Shown here: positions 25,313 to 34,126 of the stretch, in pieces
How the letters are laid out: every line of letters begins with the position of its first letter
Numbering within the stretch: position 1 is the stretch's first letter
Assembly: GCA_046349615.1 (NCBI GenBank)
Contig: JAXMBZ010000003.1
Location: 1 to 64,000 of the forward strand
DNA from: JADJNY01 sp046349615
GTDB taxonomy: Bacteria; Planctomycetota; UBA1135; GCA-002686595
Reading direction: 5' to 3'
DNA: 64,000 nucleotides
The notes under the pieces: generated by a model
Told to the model about the DNA's origin: nothing
Database searches by the model: none
What the model saw: only the letters and a program-made list of their open reading frames with translations
Translations under genes and position numbers: made by a program

Positions 25313-27828
25313 GCCGCGCGCCCGCCGAGGATCCGGGTCGGAACGTGGACGAGCTGCGCGAGCTCGTGTCGTCCGCGCTCGAGCTCCGCGAGGCGGGGCG
25401 CGAGGACTGGCTCCAGGCCGCGTGCCGGAAGCAACCGGAGCGCCTGGACGAAGTGCGCGCGCTCGTCGAGCAGGTCGCCGACCTGCCGGGGCTCCTCGCC
25501 GACGCCCCCGTCGCCGACCCGATGCTGGGCCGCGTGCTCGACCGCCGTTTCCGACTCGTCGAGCGCGTCGGAGCGGGCGCGATGGGCGTCGTCTACCTCG
25601 CGGAGGACCTCGAGCTCCGCCGGCGCGTCGCGTGCAAGCTCGTGCAGCACGGCCTGATGGCGCCCGACCAGGCGTTCGAGCGCTTCGGCCGCGAGGCGCG
25701 CTCGATGGCGGCCGTCCAGCACGAGTCCGTGGCCGCCCTCCACGACCGTGGACGCACGGAGGACGACCAGGTCTACCTCGTGATGGAGTTCGTCGACGGC
25801 ACGTCGCTGTCCGACCTGCTCGAGTTCGCAGGGAAGCGCGCGCAGGAAACGCCCGCCGACTCGAACGCGTGGCTCGAGGAGCGCTTCGGCCTCGCGCGGC
25901 GCGGCGAGACGAGCTGGCTGCGCACCGCCGTGCGTTGGACCGCGGAGCTCGCGAGCGGGCTCGACGCCGTGCACCGCGCGGGCGTGCTGCACCGCGACGT
26001 GAAGCCCTCGAACATCCGCGTGCGACGCGACGGACGCCCCGCGCTGCTCGACTTCGGCATCGCGTTGCTCGACGACGGTGGGACGATCACGCGCGCGGCG
26101 ACGAGCGTCGGCACGCCGTGCTACCTCCCCCCGGAGGCGCTCACCCGCGAACGGAAGCGAACGCCCGCGAGCGACGTCTACAGTCTCGCCGCGACGCTCT
26201 ACCATCTCCTCACGCTGCATGCGCCCTACGAAGGCACGCCGACGCAGATCCTGACGGCGCTCGCGCTGCACGACCCGGTCCCGGCCGTCGAGTTGCGCCC
26301 CGGACTCCCGCGCGACCTGCAGGCGATCCTCGACAAGGGCCTCGAGCGGCGGCCGAGCGCGCGCTACGCGACCGCCGCGGAGTTCGAGGCCGATCTGCGC
26401 GCGTTCCTCGAGTTCCGCCCGGTCGCGGCGCGGCCGATCACGCGGCTCGAACGCGCCGGGCGGCGCCTCGTCCGATCGCGAGCGGCGCTCGGAGCGCTGC
26501 TCATGCTCGTCGTGCTCTCGGGGGCGTGGGGCGCGGCCGTGGGAGCCCGGGCTTGGAACGACCACGAGCGCGCGCGACGGGCCGCGCTGCAGGCCGAGCT
26601 CGAACGCCGCCTGCCGCCGAGCCTCGGCGTCGTGGGCGTCGCGAACCGCCGCTTCGTCGACGAAGCGGACCGCGCCGCCCTGGCCCGCCTGCTCGACGAG
26701 GACGCCGACGTCGCGCTCGAGCCGCTCCCGATCCGGCTCCTCCGGGCCGCGTTCCGCTTCGACCACGGCGACGCGCGCGGCGCCGCGGAGGACTGGGAGG
26801 TGATCGCCGGCTCCGTCGCGAGCCCGTTCACCCGCGCGCTCGCGACGCGCTACGCGGACGCGGCGGCGAAGAACGCGTCCAGCATCGACCTGACCGGACT
26901 GCCCGAGCCCGAGGGACCGGTCGACCGCTACCTGCTCGGTTACCACCTGATCCGCGCGGGACGCACGGCCGAGGCGCTGCAACGCCTCGGCGACCCCGAC
27001 GTCCGACGGATCCCGCACGCGGAGTTGCTCTTCCTCGGTTCGACGAACTTCGACGGGCTCGCGATCCCAGAACGTCGTGCGCTCGCGCTCGATCGTTACG
27101 CAGCGCTCGTGCGCCTCGAAGCCCGAGTCGGCGCGCGGACCGCGGCGACGGCCCACGTCGCCGGTCGCATGCTCGCGCTCCAGGGGCGCTTCGAGGAAGC
27201 TCTGCAGGTGTGCGAGGAGGGCATCGCTCTCGCGCCGCGCGCGTACGTGCTTCGCATCAACGCGGGGTACTCCGCCTTCGCCCTGCGCAGACTCGACGAA
27301 GCTCGCGCTCACCTCGAGATCGCTCGGCAGATCCGGCCGAACTACAAGAAGATCGCGGAGGACCTCCTCTGGGTCGAGATCGCCGCGCAACGCTTCGATG
27401 CGGCACGCGCGATCGTGCGCGAGACGGCCCCCGCGCTCGTCCCGAAGGACGACACGTGGGGAGAGTACTGGCGCGCCGTCGTCGCCACTCACGCCGCGCT
27501 CGATGCACGTGATCGCGGCGACGCGGCGACCGAGACCGCCGAGCTCGAGCACGCACGCGCGGCCTTCGCGCTCGTCCCCGGCCGGACGCACGTCGACGAC
27601 GAGCCGAAGGACGGGTCCTTCCTCCTCGCGCAGGCGTTGGAGGCTCCCGAGGAGGGAGCCCTCGTCCTCGCTCTCGCCGCGCTCGTCGAGGAGGAGCCTG
27701 AGAACTGGTGGCGCCGTGAACAGCTCGTGGCGCACCTCCCCGAGGATCTCGACGCCGCGAGCACGCGCGCCCTGCGCAACGTGCTCGAAGCGCTCGACGC
27801 CCCGGCTCGCGCGCGCAACGCGAAGTGA
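25309..27828 (+). CDS. Membrane-anchored Ser/Thr protein kinase with TPR-like C-terminus
   Basis: This 839-residue Hanks-type kinase starts at a GTG overlapping the sigma stop (GTGA). An ~80-residue N-terminal region precedes the kinase domain (about 75-370): Gly loop VERVGAGAMGVVYLAEDL, VAIK-type lysine in RRVACKLV, HRDVKPSN (about 229) and LLDFGIALL (about 247). The Thr-rich activation stretch RAATSVGTPCYLPPEAL follows. A membrane helix (about 395-415, ALGALLMLVVLSGAWGAAVG) leads to a ~420-residue extracytoplasmic region with helical TPR-like repeats, e.g. AEALQRLGDPDVRRIPHAEL and GRFEEALQVCEEGIALAPRA. All catalytic residues are present. With the sigma factor it forms a probable signal-to-transcription module. 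Confidence 0.93.
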   Translation: MSRAPAEDPGRNVDELRELVSSALELREAGREDWLQAACRKQPERLDEVRALVEQVADLPGLLADAPVADPMLGRVLDRRFRLVERVGAGAMGVVYLAEDLELRRRVACKLVQHGLMAPDQAFERFGREARSMAAVQHESVAALHDRGRTEDDQVYLVMEFVDGTSLSDLLEFAGKRAQETPADSNAWLEERFGLARRGETSWLRTAVRWTAELASGLDAVHRAGVLHRDVKPSNIRVRRDGRPALLDFGIALLDDGGTITRAATSVGTPCYLPPEALTRERKRTPASDVYSLAATLYHLLTLHAPYEGTPTQILTALALHDPVPAVELRPGLPRDLQAILDKGLERRPSARYATAAEFEADLRAFLEFRPVAARPITRLERAGRRLVRSRAALGALLMLVVLSGAWGAAVGARAWNDHERARRAALQAELERRLPPSLGVVGVANRRFVDEADRAALARLLDEDADVALEPLPIRLLRAAFRFDHGDARGAAEDWEVIAGSVASPFTRALATRYADAAAKNASSIDLTGLPEPEGPVDRYLLGYHLIRAGRTAEALQRLGDPDVRRIPHAELLFLGSTNFDGLAIPERRALALDRYAALVRLEARVGARTAATAHVAGRMLALQGRFEEALQVCEEGIALAPRAYVLRINAGYSAFALRRLDEARAHLEIARQIRPNYKKIAEDLLWVEIAAQRFDAARAIVRETAPALVPKDDTWGEYWRAVVATHAALDARDRGDAATETAELEHARAAFALVPGRTHVDDEPKDGSFLLAQALEAPEEGALVLALAALVEEEPENWWRREQLVAHLPEDLDAASTRALRNVLEALDAPARARNAK

Positions 27829-27887
27829 TTCGCGCGCCTCGTACTCGCATCGCCCCACTGCCGTGCCGCTTCGCAAAGGATGACCGC

Positions 27888-29540
27888 ATGCAACGCTCCT
27901 CTCGACTCCGACTCGATCTCGTCCTCGTCCTCGCCGTGACGGTCTCGGGCGCCGCCCGAGCCCAGCTGGCCCCGCAGGTCCCGCCGAGCCAATCCCAGGG
28001 ACAGATGTCCACGTGGGCGTTCGGACTCACGACGATCGCCACGACCGGCTCGGTGTCGACCGCGGCCCAGTCGGCGCAGTTGCTCCTCCGCTCGCTGAGC
28101 GTGAACAGCGGGCTCCCGACCACCTGGAGCGTGCGCAAGTTCGGCGCCCCGTCGCAGAACCACCCGAACCACTCGATCGAAGCGATCACGCAGGGCTTGG
28201 GCATCACGCTCTCGCCGAACGACGCTCCGCTCTTCGGTGGGATCTCCACGGGCGGCGACGTGACTCCGCCCGTCGACACGGCGGGCGTGCTGCAGCAGAC
28301 GTTGATGCCCAACTGGTACGGGCTCACGATCACGGTGGACCGCACGGCGCAGGGCGTGACCGGGAGCTTGATCGCCCAACGCAAGCTGGCCGTCGGTGAT
28401 CCCTCGGGCGACGTGTTCTCCTACTACCCGGCCGGCTCGTCGATGCTCGATCCGATCCTCCGGGACGTCGTGCGCGTCGAGACGCGGCGCGAGGAGCTCA
28501 ACCTCGCCTCGAACGCGTCGATCTCGAACCTCGACTACGGGATGGGGCTCATCGCCGCGACCCCGAACGATCCTCCGAACTGGCTCACTCCGAATCGGAC
28601 GAGCTTCTACTTCACGCTGACCGGCGACTGGCTCCAGCTGCACGCCGCGCCGCAATGGGTCGACCCGTCCACGTCGTCCTCGCGGCCCGTGACCCCGGCG
28701 GACATCTGCTGCTCGACGTGGAACGGCACGGCGTGGTCGACGCCCGTGATCGCGTATCCCTGGACGGAGCTCTTCCCGCCGTCTCTGTATCCGAACGCAG
28801 CGCAGTACGAGCTCGACGCGCTCTCGGTCTACAACGTGCCCGCCGGACTCGGACTCCCAGCCCAGGATCGCGTCGTGTTCTCGCTGAAGGTCGCCGCGAC
28901 CCCGCTCGAGACGCCCGAGTTCGATCAACTGCTCGTCTACCAGCGCAGCGTCGGCGGCGTGCCGGCTTGCCCGACGACGGCGCTGCAAGTCACCGTGCCG
29001 AATGCGAGCGGAGCGCCGCAGGTCCACCGCGTCTCGACGCGCATCGGACTCCGTCAGCGGGTCAACGGCGGCCTGCCGGACGACGTCAAGGGAACCTGCG
29101 GCGAGGATCCGCGGCACGAGGCGCCCGTCCAGCTCTCGCTGCGCACCGTCGGCATCGGCTTGGGCGGCACGCGCCCCGAGGGCGGGAAGCTCGGGCTCTC
29201 CACGATGCACACCCTGCTGCCCGATCCTTCGTCGGACGCGAACGGGATCGTCCCGGTCGATGCCATCGACCTCCAGGTGTCCGGCCTCGACCTCGAAGGC
29301 TGCTGGGTCGGAGGTGTGCAGCTCTTCACGCTGCCGGACGACCAGGGGACGCTCGCGGAGTTCGGCCCCACGTTCCTCGTCTGGCCGGGCCAGACGGAGG
29401 TCCCGCTCTCCCTGCACTTCCCCGTGCCTCCGACCTCGAACAGACCGACGCGACTGCTCGGGCAATACTGGGGGCTCTCCGCCACATCCGCGGTCCCGGT
29501 CCTGCTCGGCGAGAGTTGGGTGATCACGTTCTTCCTCTGA
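27888..29540 (+). CDS. Secreted protein of unknown function
   Basis: This 550-residue protein starts with a signal peptide (RLDLVLVLAVTVSGAARAQ, cleavage after AQ-A). The mature part is rich in beta-forming, Ser/Thr/Pro-rich sequence and holds two notable cysteine spots, DICCSTWNGTAW and TCGEDPRHEAP. Segments such as GLGLPAQDRVVFSLKVA and LQVSGLDLEGCWVGG suggest beta-sandwich folding. It lacks the Cys-rich C-terminal module of the four related secreted proteins. The start at 27888 is 59 bp after the kinase gene stop and preceded by an AAAGGA-like ribosome site. It may belong to the same transcript as the kinase. No family was recognised. Confidence 0.75.
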   Translation: MQRSSRLRLDLVLVLAVTVSGAARAQLAPQVPPSQSQGQMSTWAFGLTTIATTGSVSTAAQSAQLLLRSLSVNSGLPTTWSVRKFGAPSQNHPNHSIEAITQGLGITLSPNDAPLFGGISTGGDVTPPVDTAGVLQQTLMPNWYGLTITVDRTAQGVTGSLIAQRKLAVGDPSGDVFSYYPAGSSMLDPILRDVVRVETRREELNLASNASISNLDYGMGLIAATPNDPPNWLTPNRTSFYFTLTGDWLQLHAAPQWVDPSTSSSRPVTPADICCSTWNGTAWSTPVIAYPWTELFPPSLYPNAAQYELDALSVYNVPAGLGLPAQDRVVFSLKVAATPLETPEFDQLLVYQRSVGGVPACPTTALQVTVPNASGAPQVHRVSTRIGLRQRVNGGLPDDVKGTCGEDPRHEAPVQLSLRTVGIGLGGTRPEGGKLGLSTMHTLLPDPSSDANGIVPVDAIDLQVSGLDLEGCWVGGVQLFTLPDDQGTLAEFGPTFLVWPGQTEVPLSLHFPVPPTSNRPTRLLGQYWGLSATSAVPVLLGESWVITFFL

Positions 29541-29579
29541 GCGCCTGCGAAGAAACCGGAGCCGCGCGGCTCGGTCGAT

Positions 29580-29612
29580 GCGCGGCGGCTCGACTCGCTC
29601 GAGCCGCCGCGC
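29580..29612. terminator. Strong hairpin between convergent genes
   Basis: A 14-bp perfect stem (GCGCGGCGGCTCGA at 29580-29593 with TCGAGCCGCCGCGC at 29599-29612) closes a 5-nt loop, followed on the plus strand by GCGTTTCGG. It lies 39 nt after the secreted protein gene and 48 nt before the end of the opposing SGNH gene. Confidence 0.75.
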
Positions 29613-29660
29613 CGCGTTTCGGCACGCACGGACGCGCGTGATGCCGTCCAGGTCGCGCGC

Positions 29661-30794
29661 TCACTTCGCGAGCGGCGCGATCGTCTCCGCGAGCGCGCGC
29701 GCGAGGCGGGCGTGCCCTTCCGCGGTCGGGTGGTAGTAGTCGAGGAAGAGCGCGTCGTACGCGGCGCCCGTCTCGCCGAGCGCGGCGCGTCCGTCGACGA
29801 TCGGGAGCGCGAGCTCACGCGCGGCGTCGACGGTCGCGCGCGTGTATTCGAGGAGGACCGGCTTCTCGACCTCGACGACGTCCTGCCGCCCCGGCGCGAG
29901 CAGCACGACGCGCGCGCCGTCGCCGCGAACGCGCTGCACGAGCTCGCGCAGGAAGCGCGCGTACTCCGCGACGGAGACGCGCCGCTCGCCCTTCCAGTCC
30001 GCGCGCCCGATGTCCGCCTGCGTCTTCGCGATCCACGCGCGCGCCTCGCGACGGTCCTGCTCGAGCTTCGCGCGCCCGCCCCGCGATTCGTCGACCCACC
30101 ACGCGACGAGCTGCGCGAGCCGACTCTGCGCGCGCAGCCGCTCCGCGAACCGTCCGAACGCGCCGCGCTGGAACGCGAGCTCGCGCACGAGCACGTCGTC
30201 GGCCGCGCCGATCGACGCCGCGTGCTCGTTGACCGCGCCGTACGCGAGGACGACGACGTCGGGCTCGTACGCACGCACGCGCGCGGCCCAGCGTTCGAGC
30301 CCCATCCGCACCGTCGAGCCGATCACGCCGGCGTCGAGCACCTCCGCGCGCACGCCGCGCTCGCCGAGCTCGCGTGCGAGGCGCCCCGACCAGCACTCCT
30401 CGTAACGCACGCCGAAGCCGAACGTCGAGCTGTCGCCGAGCGTCGCGACGCGCAGCGTGCCCGGCGTCTTCGCGCGCTCGAGCTCGGGCCCGCGGAAGCC
30501 GTCCGCGCCGATCACGTCGCGTCCCCACGGGACGAGTGCGCCGGGCGATGGACGCCAGAGCTCGCGCGCGTCGCGCTCGTGGAGCTTGCGCCCCTCGACC
30601 TCGCCTTCGGGCACGAACACGCTGATCGGGCTCGTGTCGGGCGGGTACTCGAAACCCGACGCGACGACGACGAGCTCCGCGAACCCAGCGAACGCGAGCG
30701 GCGCGACGAGCGCGAGCGCCGCGCGCGCGAGTCCGCGCCTCGTCCTTCGCGTCGCGGCGCGGATCGGCGCTCCTTCTCCAGCGGCGGCGCTCAT
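29661..30794 (-). CDS. SGNH/GDSL-family hydrolase, membrane-anchored
   Basis: This 377-residue hydrolase has an N-terminal membrane segment (LARAALALVAPLAFAGFAEL). The SGNH blocks are present: block I LGDSSTFGFGV with the nucleophile Ser, a Gly-containing block II (GVIGSTVRMGLERW), block III VLAYGAVNEH (N) and block V DYYHPTAEGH with the catalytic Asp-His. These enzymes are esterases or acetylhydrolases acting on O-acyl groups of sugars or lipids; the substrate is unknown. The start overlaps the stop of the upstream SGNH gene by ATGA. The two are diverged tandem paralogs sharing the N-terminal pattern ERDARELWR...PGA.VPW. Confidence 0.85.
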   Translation of the reverse strand: MSAAAGEGAPIRAATRRTRRGLARAALALVAPLAFAGFAELVVVASGFEYPPDTSPISVFVPEGEVEGRKLHERDARELWRPSPGALVPWGRDVIGADGFRGPELERAKTPGTLRVATLGDSSTFGFGVRYEECWSGRLARELGERGVRAEVLDAGVIGSTVRMGLERWAARVRAYEPDVVVLAYGAVNEHAASIGAADDVLVRELAFQRGAFGRFAERLRAQSRLAQLVAWWVDESRGGRAKLEQDRREARAWIAKTQADIGRADWKGERRVSVAEYARFLRELVQRVRGDGARVVLLAPGRQDVVEVEKPVLLEYTRATVDAARELALPIVDGRAALGETGAAYDALFLDYYHPTAEGHARLARALAETIAPLAK

Positions 30795-31867
30795 CGACGC
30801 TCCTTCACCGAGCGCGCGAGTCGCTCCTGCAATCGCTCCGCGATCGCACGGCCGAGGCGCGCGTGTCCGAGTTGCGCGGGCTCCGTCGGGCCCGCGAAGA
30901 GGTCCTGGTACGTCGCTCCGCCCGCGACGGCCGCGGCGAAGACCGCGCGCCCGTCGACGCGCTCGATCGCGAGCTCCGTCGCCGCCGCTTCCGCCGCCTT
31001 CGTGTAGCGTTCGAGCACCGGCGCCGCGCGCGCGGCCGGCGGACGCGCGGGCACGGCGACGAGCACGAGCTCCGCCCCGTCCGCGCGCACGACGCGCGCG
31101 AACTCCTCGAGCTCCGCGCGCACGCTCTCGATCGGAACGCGCCGCGCGCCGGGCCAATTCGGATCCCCCGCGGGATCGGCCGCGCTCTCGGCGGAGTTCT
31201 CCGCCGACACCGCCGCAGCGCCTGGGAGGATCCACGCGACGAACCCGGCGAGCTTCGAATCGTGCGCGATGCGGCCGAGCGGCCCCGGCGCCGACGGCGG
31301 ACCGGCGAGCGCGAGCTCCGCGTCGCTCGGACCGAGCGCGGGAGCGTGCTCCTCGAAGCCGCTGAACGCGAGGAGCACGACGTCGGGCCGCCACGCGCGC
31401 ACGGACGCGCTCCAACGCGCGCGCGCCTGCACGAGCGTCGCGTTCGGCACGCCCGCGTCGACGACCTCGCAGGCGACGCCGTGGTCGGCGAGCTCGCGCG
31501 ACGCGACGCGCCCGAACGTCTCCTCCGCGCCGACGCCGCGGCCGATCGCCGCCGATCCGCCGAGCACCGCGAGCCGCGCGATGCCGGGCGCGCGCGCCTG
31601 CGCCGGCACGGAGCCGCGGAAGCCGTGCGCGTCGAGCCCGTCCCCGCTCCAAGGCACGCGCGCGCCGGGGAGCGTGCGCCAGAGCTCGCGCGCGTCGCGT
31701 TCGAGGAACAGGTACCCGTCGACGCGTCCGCCGGCGAACGCGCGCTCGAACGGCTCGGGCGGACGCGCGCGGTCGAAGCCCACGAGCAGCAGCAGCGCCT
31801 CCAGCACGCCCGCGCAAACGACCACGCCGCACGTCGCGAGGACCGTGCGGCGCAGGAGGTTCTTCAT
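30791..31867 (-). CDS. SGNH-like protein, probably catalytically impaired paralog
   Basis: This 358-residue paralog of the next gene keeps the membrane anchor (VLATCGVVVCAGVLEALLLL) and the ELWRTLPGARVPW pattern. Block I reads VLGGSAAIGRG, keeping the Ser but not the Asp. The final block, normally DxxHP, reads FAGPTEPAQLGH, so the catalytic Asp-His pair is missing. Block III (LLAFSGFEEHAP) also lacks the Asn. It may have a structural or partner role with the intact paralog. It overlaps the next gene by ATGA and begins 31 bp after the S9 peptidase gene, so all three may be cotranscribed. Confidence 0.78.
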   Translation of the reverse strand: MKNLLRRTVLATCGVVVCAGVLEALLLLVGFDRARPPEPFERAFAGGRVDGYLFLERDARELWRTLPGARVPWSGDGLDAHGFRGSVPAQARAPGIARLAVLGGSAAIGRGVGAEETFGRVASRELADHGVACEVVDAGVPNATLVQARARWSASVRAWRPDVVLLAFSGFEEHAPALGPSDAELALAGPPSAPGPLGRIAHDSKLAGFVAWILPGAAAVSAENSAESAADPAGDPNWPGARRVPIESVRAELEEFARVVRADGAELVLVAVPARPPAARAAPVLERYTKAAEAAATELAIERVDGRAVFAAAVAGGATYQDLFAGPTEPAQLGHARLGRAIAERLQERLARSVKERR

Positions 31868-31898
31868 CGAACGCGCTCGGGTTCCGTGCGCGAGTTGC

Positions 31899-33986
31899 TC
31901 AACGTCCCGACGACGCAGGCACCGTCTCGCCCGCGGCGGAGCGGCACCAGCGATCGATCCAATCGAGCACGGTCTCGTGCCACAAGATCGAGTTCTGCGG
32001 CTTGAGCACCCAGTGGTTCTCGTCGGGGAACCAGAGCAGCTTCGACGGCACGCCCCTGCGCTGCAGCGCGGTGAACGTGCTCATCCCCTGCGTGTCGACG
32101 ACGCGGAAGTCGTTCGCCGAGTGGACCACGAGCGTCGGCGTCGTCCACTTCGCGATGTGGTCGATCGGGTTGTGCTTCACGTAGCCCGCTTCGTTCTCCC
32201 ACGGCGTGCCGCCGTGCTCCCACTCGGGGAACCAGAGCTCCTCCGTGTCGAAGTAGGCCATGCGCTCGTCGAGGTTGCCGTCGTGGCACACGAGCGCCTT
32301 GAAGCGATCCGTCTGGCCGTGGAGCCAGTTGATCATGTAGCCGCCGTAGCTCGCGCCGAGCGCCGCCATGCGCGCGCCGTCCATCCACTCGTACTTGCCG
32401 AGCGCGTAGTCGAGGCCCTTCATCAGGTCCTCGTACGGCTTGCCGCCCCAGTCGCCGCGGATCGAGTCGGTGAACGCCTGGCCGTAGCCCGTCGAGCCGT
32501 GGAAGTCGATGAACACGACCGCGAAGCCCGCGCCCGCGTACGCCTGCGGGTTCCAGCGGTAGTGGAAGTGGTCGCCGAAGCTGCCCTGCGGTCCGCCGTG
32601 GATCAGGAACGCGACCGGGTACTTGCGCCCCGGCGTGAAGTCCGCGGGCCGCATCGCGAAGCCGTAGACCGTCTCGCGGTTCCAACCGGGGAACTGGAAC
32701 GGCTCGTAGTCGCCCATGCGCGCGAGCGCGACGCGGTCCTTGTTGATCGCGGTGACCGTCTTCGGCATCCCGCCCTCGGGGCCGACCGAGTAGAGCTCCG
32801 CCGGCGACTTGAGCGAGTCCTGCAGGAAGAGCACGCGCCCGCCCGCGAGCTCGCGCGGCGCGTCGTTCGTGCCGCGCTCGACGAGCGTCTTCACCTTGCC
32901 GCCCGCGACGTCGATCGCGAAGAGCGCCTTGTTGCCGAAGTGGTCGGCGGTCGTCCAGATCGTCTTCGCGTCCTTCGACCACGTGATCCCGCCGGCCGAG
33001 CGATCCCACGCGTCGGCGAGCACGCGCTTCGCGCCGCTCGCGCGGTCCTGGAGCACGATCCTCAGGCGGTCGGACTCGTAGCCGGGCCGCGCCATCGCGA
33101 GCCACGCGAGCGTCTTGCCGTCGGGCGAGTACGACGGCTGGGTGTCCGTCGCCAGATTGTCCGCGGTGACGTTCTTGGGCGGGACGCCGCCCTTCGACGG
33201 CACCGTCCACACGTTGACGTCCGTCGACCACGCGGCGTCGCGCGTCATGCGCTGCGCGGCGAACGCGACCTCGTTGCCGTCGGGCGAGATCGAGAGCTCC
33301 TCGCCGCCGCCGAACGGCTTCGTCGGGGCGTCCGCGTCCAGCCCGGGCATCAGGTCGAGCGGCGCTCCGCCGCCGATTTCCCACGCGAAGACGTGACTGC
33401 GCTTGCCGTCCTCCCACGTGTCCCAGTGGCGGAAGAAGAGGCTCTCGTAGACCTTCGCCTTGACCTTCTTCGCGTCCTTCTCGGCGTCGCGGCGCGCGGT
33501 CTCCTGGAGCGCGGCGTCGCCGGTGAGCTCGGGGTAGACCTCCATCGTGAGCAAGAGGCGCTTCCCGTCGGGGAACACGACGAGGTTGTCGACGTCGACC
33601 GGGAGCTTCGTGAGCTGCTCGGCCTTCGCGTCCGATTCGTCCTCGATCGACTGGCGCCAGACCTGCGAGCTGCCGCTCCTCGTCGCGAGGTAGACGAACG
33701 ATTTCCCGTCGGGCATCCAGCGCGCGTTCGACTCGTTCCCCTCGTGCTGCGTGACGCGGCGCAGGTTCGAGCCGTCGGCGCCGCACAGCCACAGGTCCGT
33801 GCGGCCTTTGTTCGCCTCGACGTCGGTCGTGCGCAGGGCGAACAGCACCCACAGCCCGTCGGGCGAGACCTGCGGATCGCTCAGCCGCTGCATCGCGAGC
33901 ATGTCGTGGACGGTGAACGGATGCGTGCCCTGCGCGGGGGCGGGGACGAGCGCGGCGGCGGACAACACGAACGGGGCGAAGAACAT
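31899..33986 (-). CDS. S9-family (prolyl oligopeptidase/acylaminoacyl-type) serine peptidase
   Basis: This 695-residue exported peptidase starts with a signal peptide (MFFAPFVLSAAALVPAPAQG). An N-terminal WD40/PD40-like propeller follows (for example SPDGLWVLFALRTTD, SPDGNEVAFAAQRM, SPDGKTLAWLAMARP), then the alpha/beta hydrolase domain from about residue 440. The catalytic triad is Ser in GASYGGYM (about 544), Asp in SANDFRV (about 625) and His in DENHWV (about 657). The segment FLIHGGPQGSFGDHFHYRWN is the usual oxyanion region. Met-33986 begins the signal peptide; the longer frame adds non-signal sequence. It probably digests peptides in the periplasm. It is divergent from the alpha/beta hydrolase at 34127. 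Confidence 0.93.
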   Translation of the reverse strand: MFFAPFVLSAAALVPAPAQGTHPFTVHDMLAMQRLSDPQVSPDGLWVLFALRTTDVEANKGRTDLWLCGADGSNLRRVTQHEGNESNARWMPDGKSFVYLATRSGSSQVWRQSIEDESDAKAEQLTKLPVDVDNLVVFPDGKRLLLTMEVYPELTGDAALQETARRDAEKDAKKVKAKVYESLFFRHWDTWEDGKRSHVFAWEIGGGAPLDLMPGLDADAPTKPFGGGEELSISPDGNEVAFAAQRMTRDAAWSTDVNVWTVPSKGGVPPKNVTADNLATDTQPSYSPDGKTLAWLAMARPGYESDRLRIVLQDRASGAKRVLADAWDRSAGGITWSKDAKTIWTTADHFGNKALFAIDVAGGKVKTLVERGTNDAPRELAGGRVLFLQDSLKSPAELYSVGPEGGMPKTVTAINKDRVALARMGDYEPFQFPGWNRETVYGFAMRPADFTPGRKYPVAFLIHGGPQGSFGDHFHYRWNPQAYAGAGFAVVFIDFHGSTGYGQAFTDSIRGDWGGKPYEDLMKGLDYALGKYEWMDGARMAALGASYGGYMINWLHGQTDRFKALVCHDGNLDERMAYFDTEELWFPEWEHGGTPWENEAGYVKHNPIDHIAKWTTPTLVVHSANDFRVVDTQGMSTFTALQRRGVPSKLLWFPDENHWVLKPQNSILWHETVLDWIDRWCRSAAGETVPASSGR

Positions 33987-34126
33987 CGAGGAGCCTCCAG
34001 TTGGGGGCGCACAGCGTAGGCGAAACGCGCGCGAGCGGCCACGGGGCGGCAAGGGGCTCGACAACGGCGCGGTTTCCGGAGAATCTGCGTCCCTCGCCGC
34101 GCTCGCCGCGCGCTCGGAGGTTTCGC

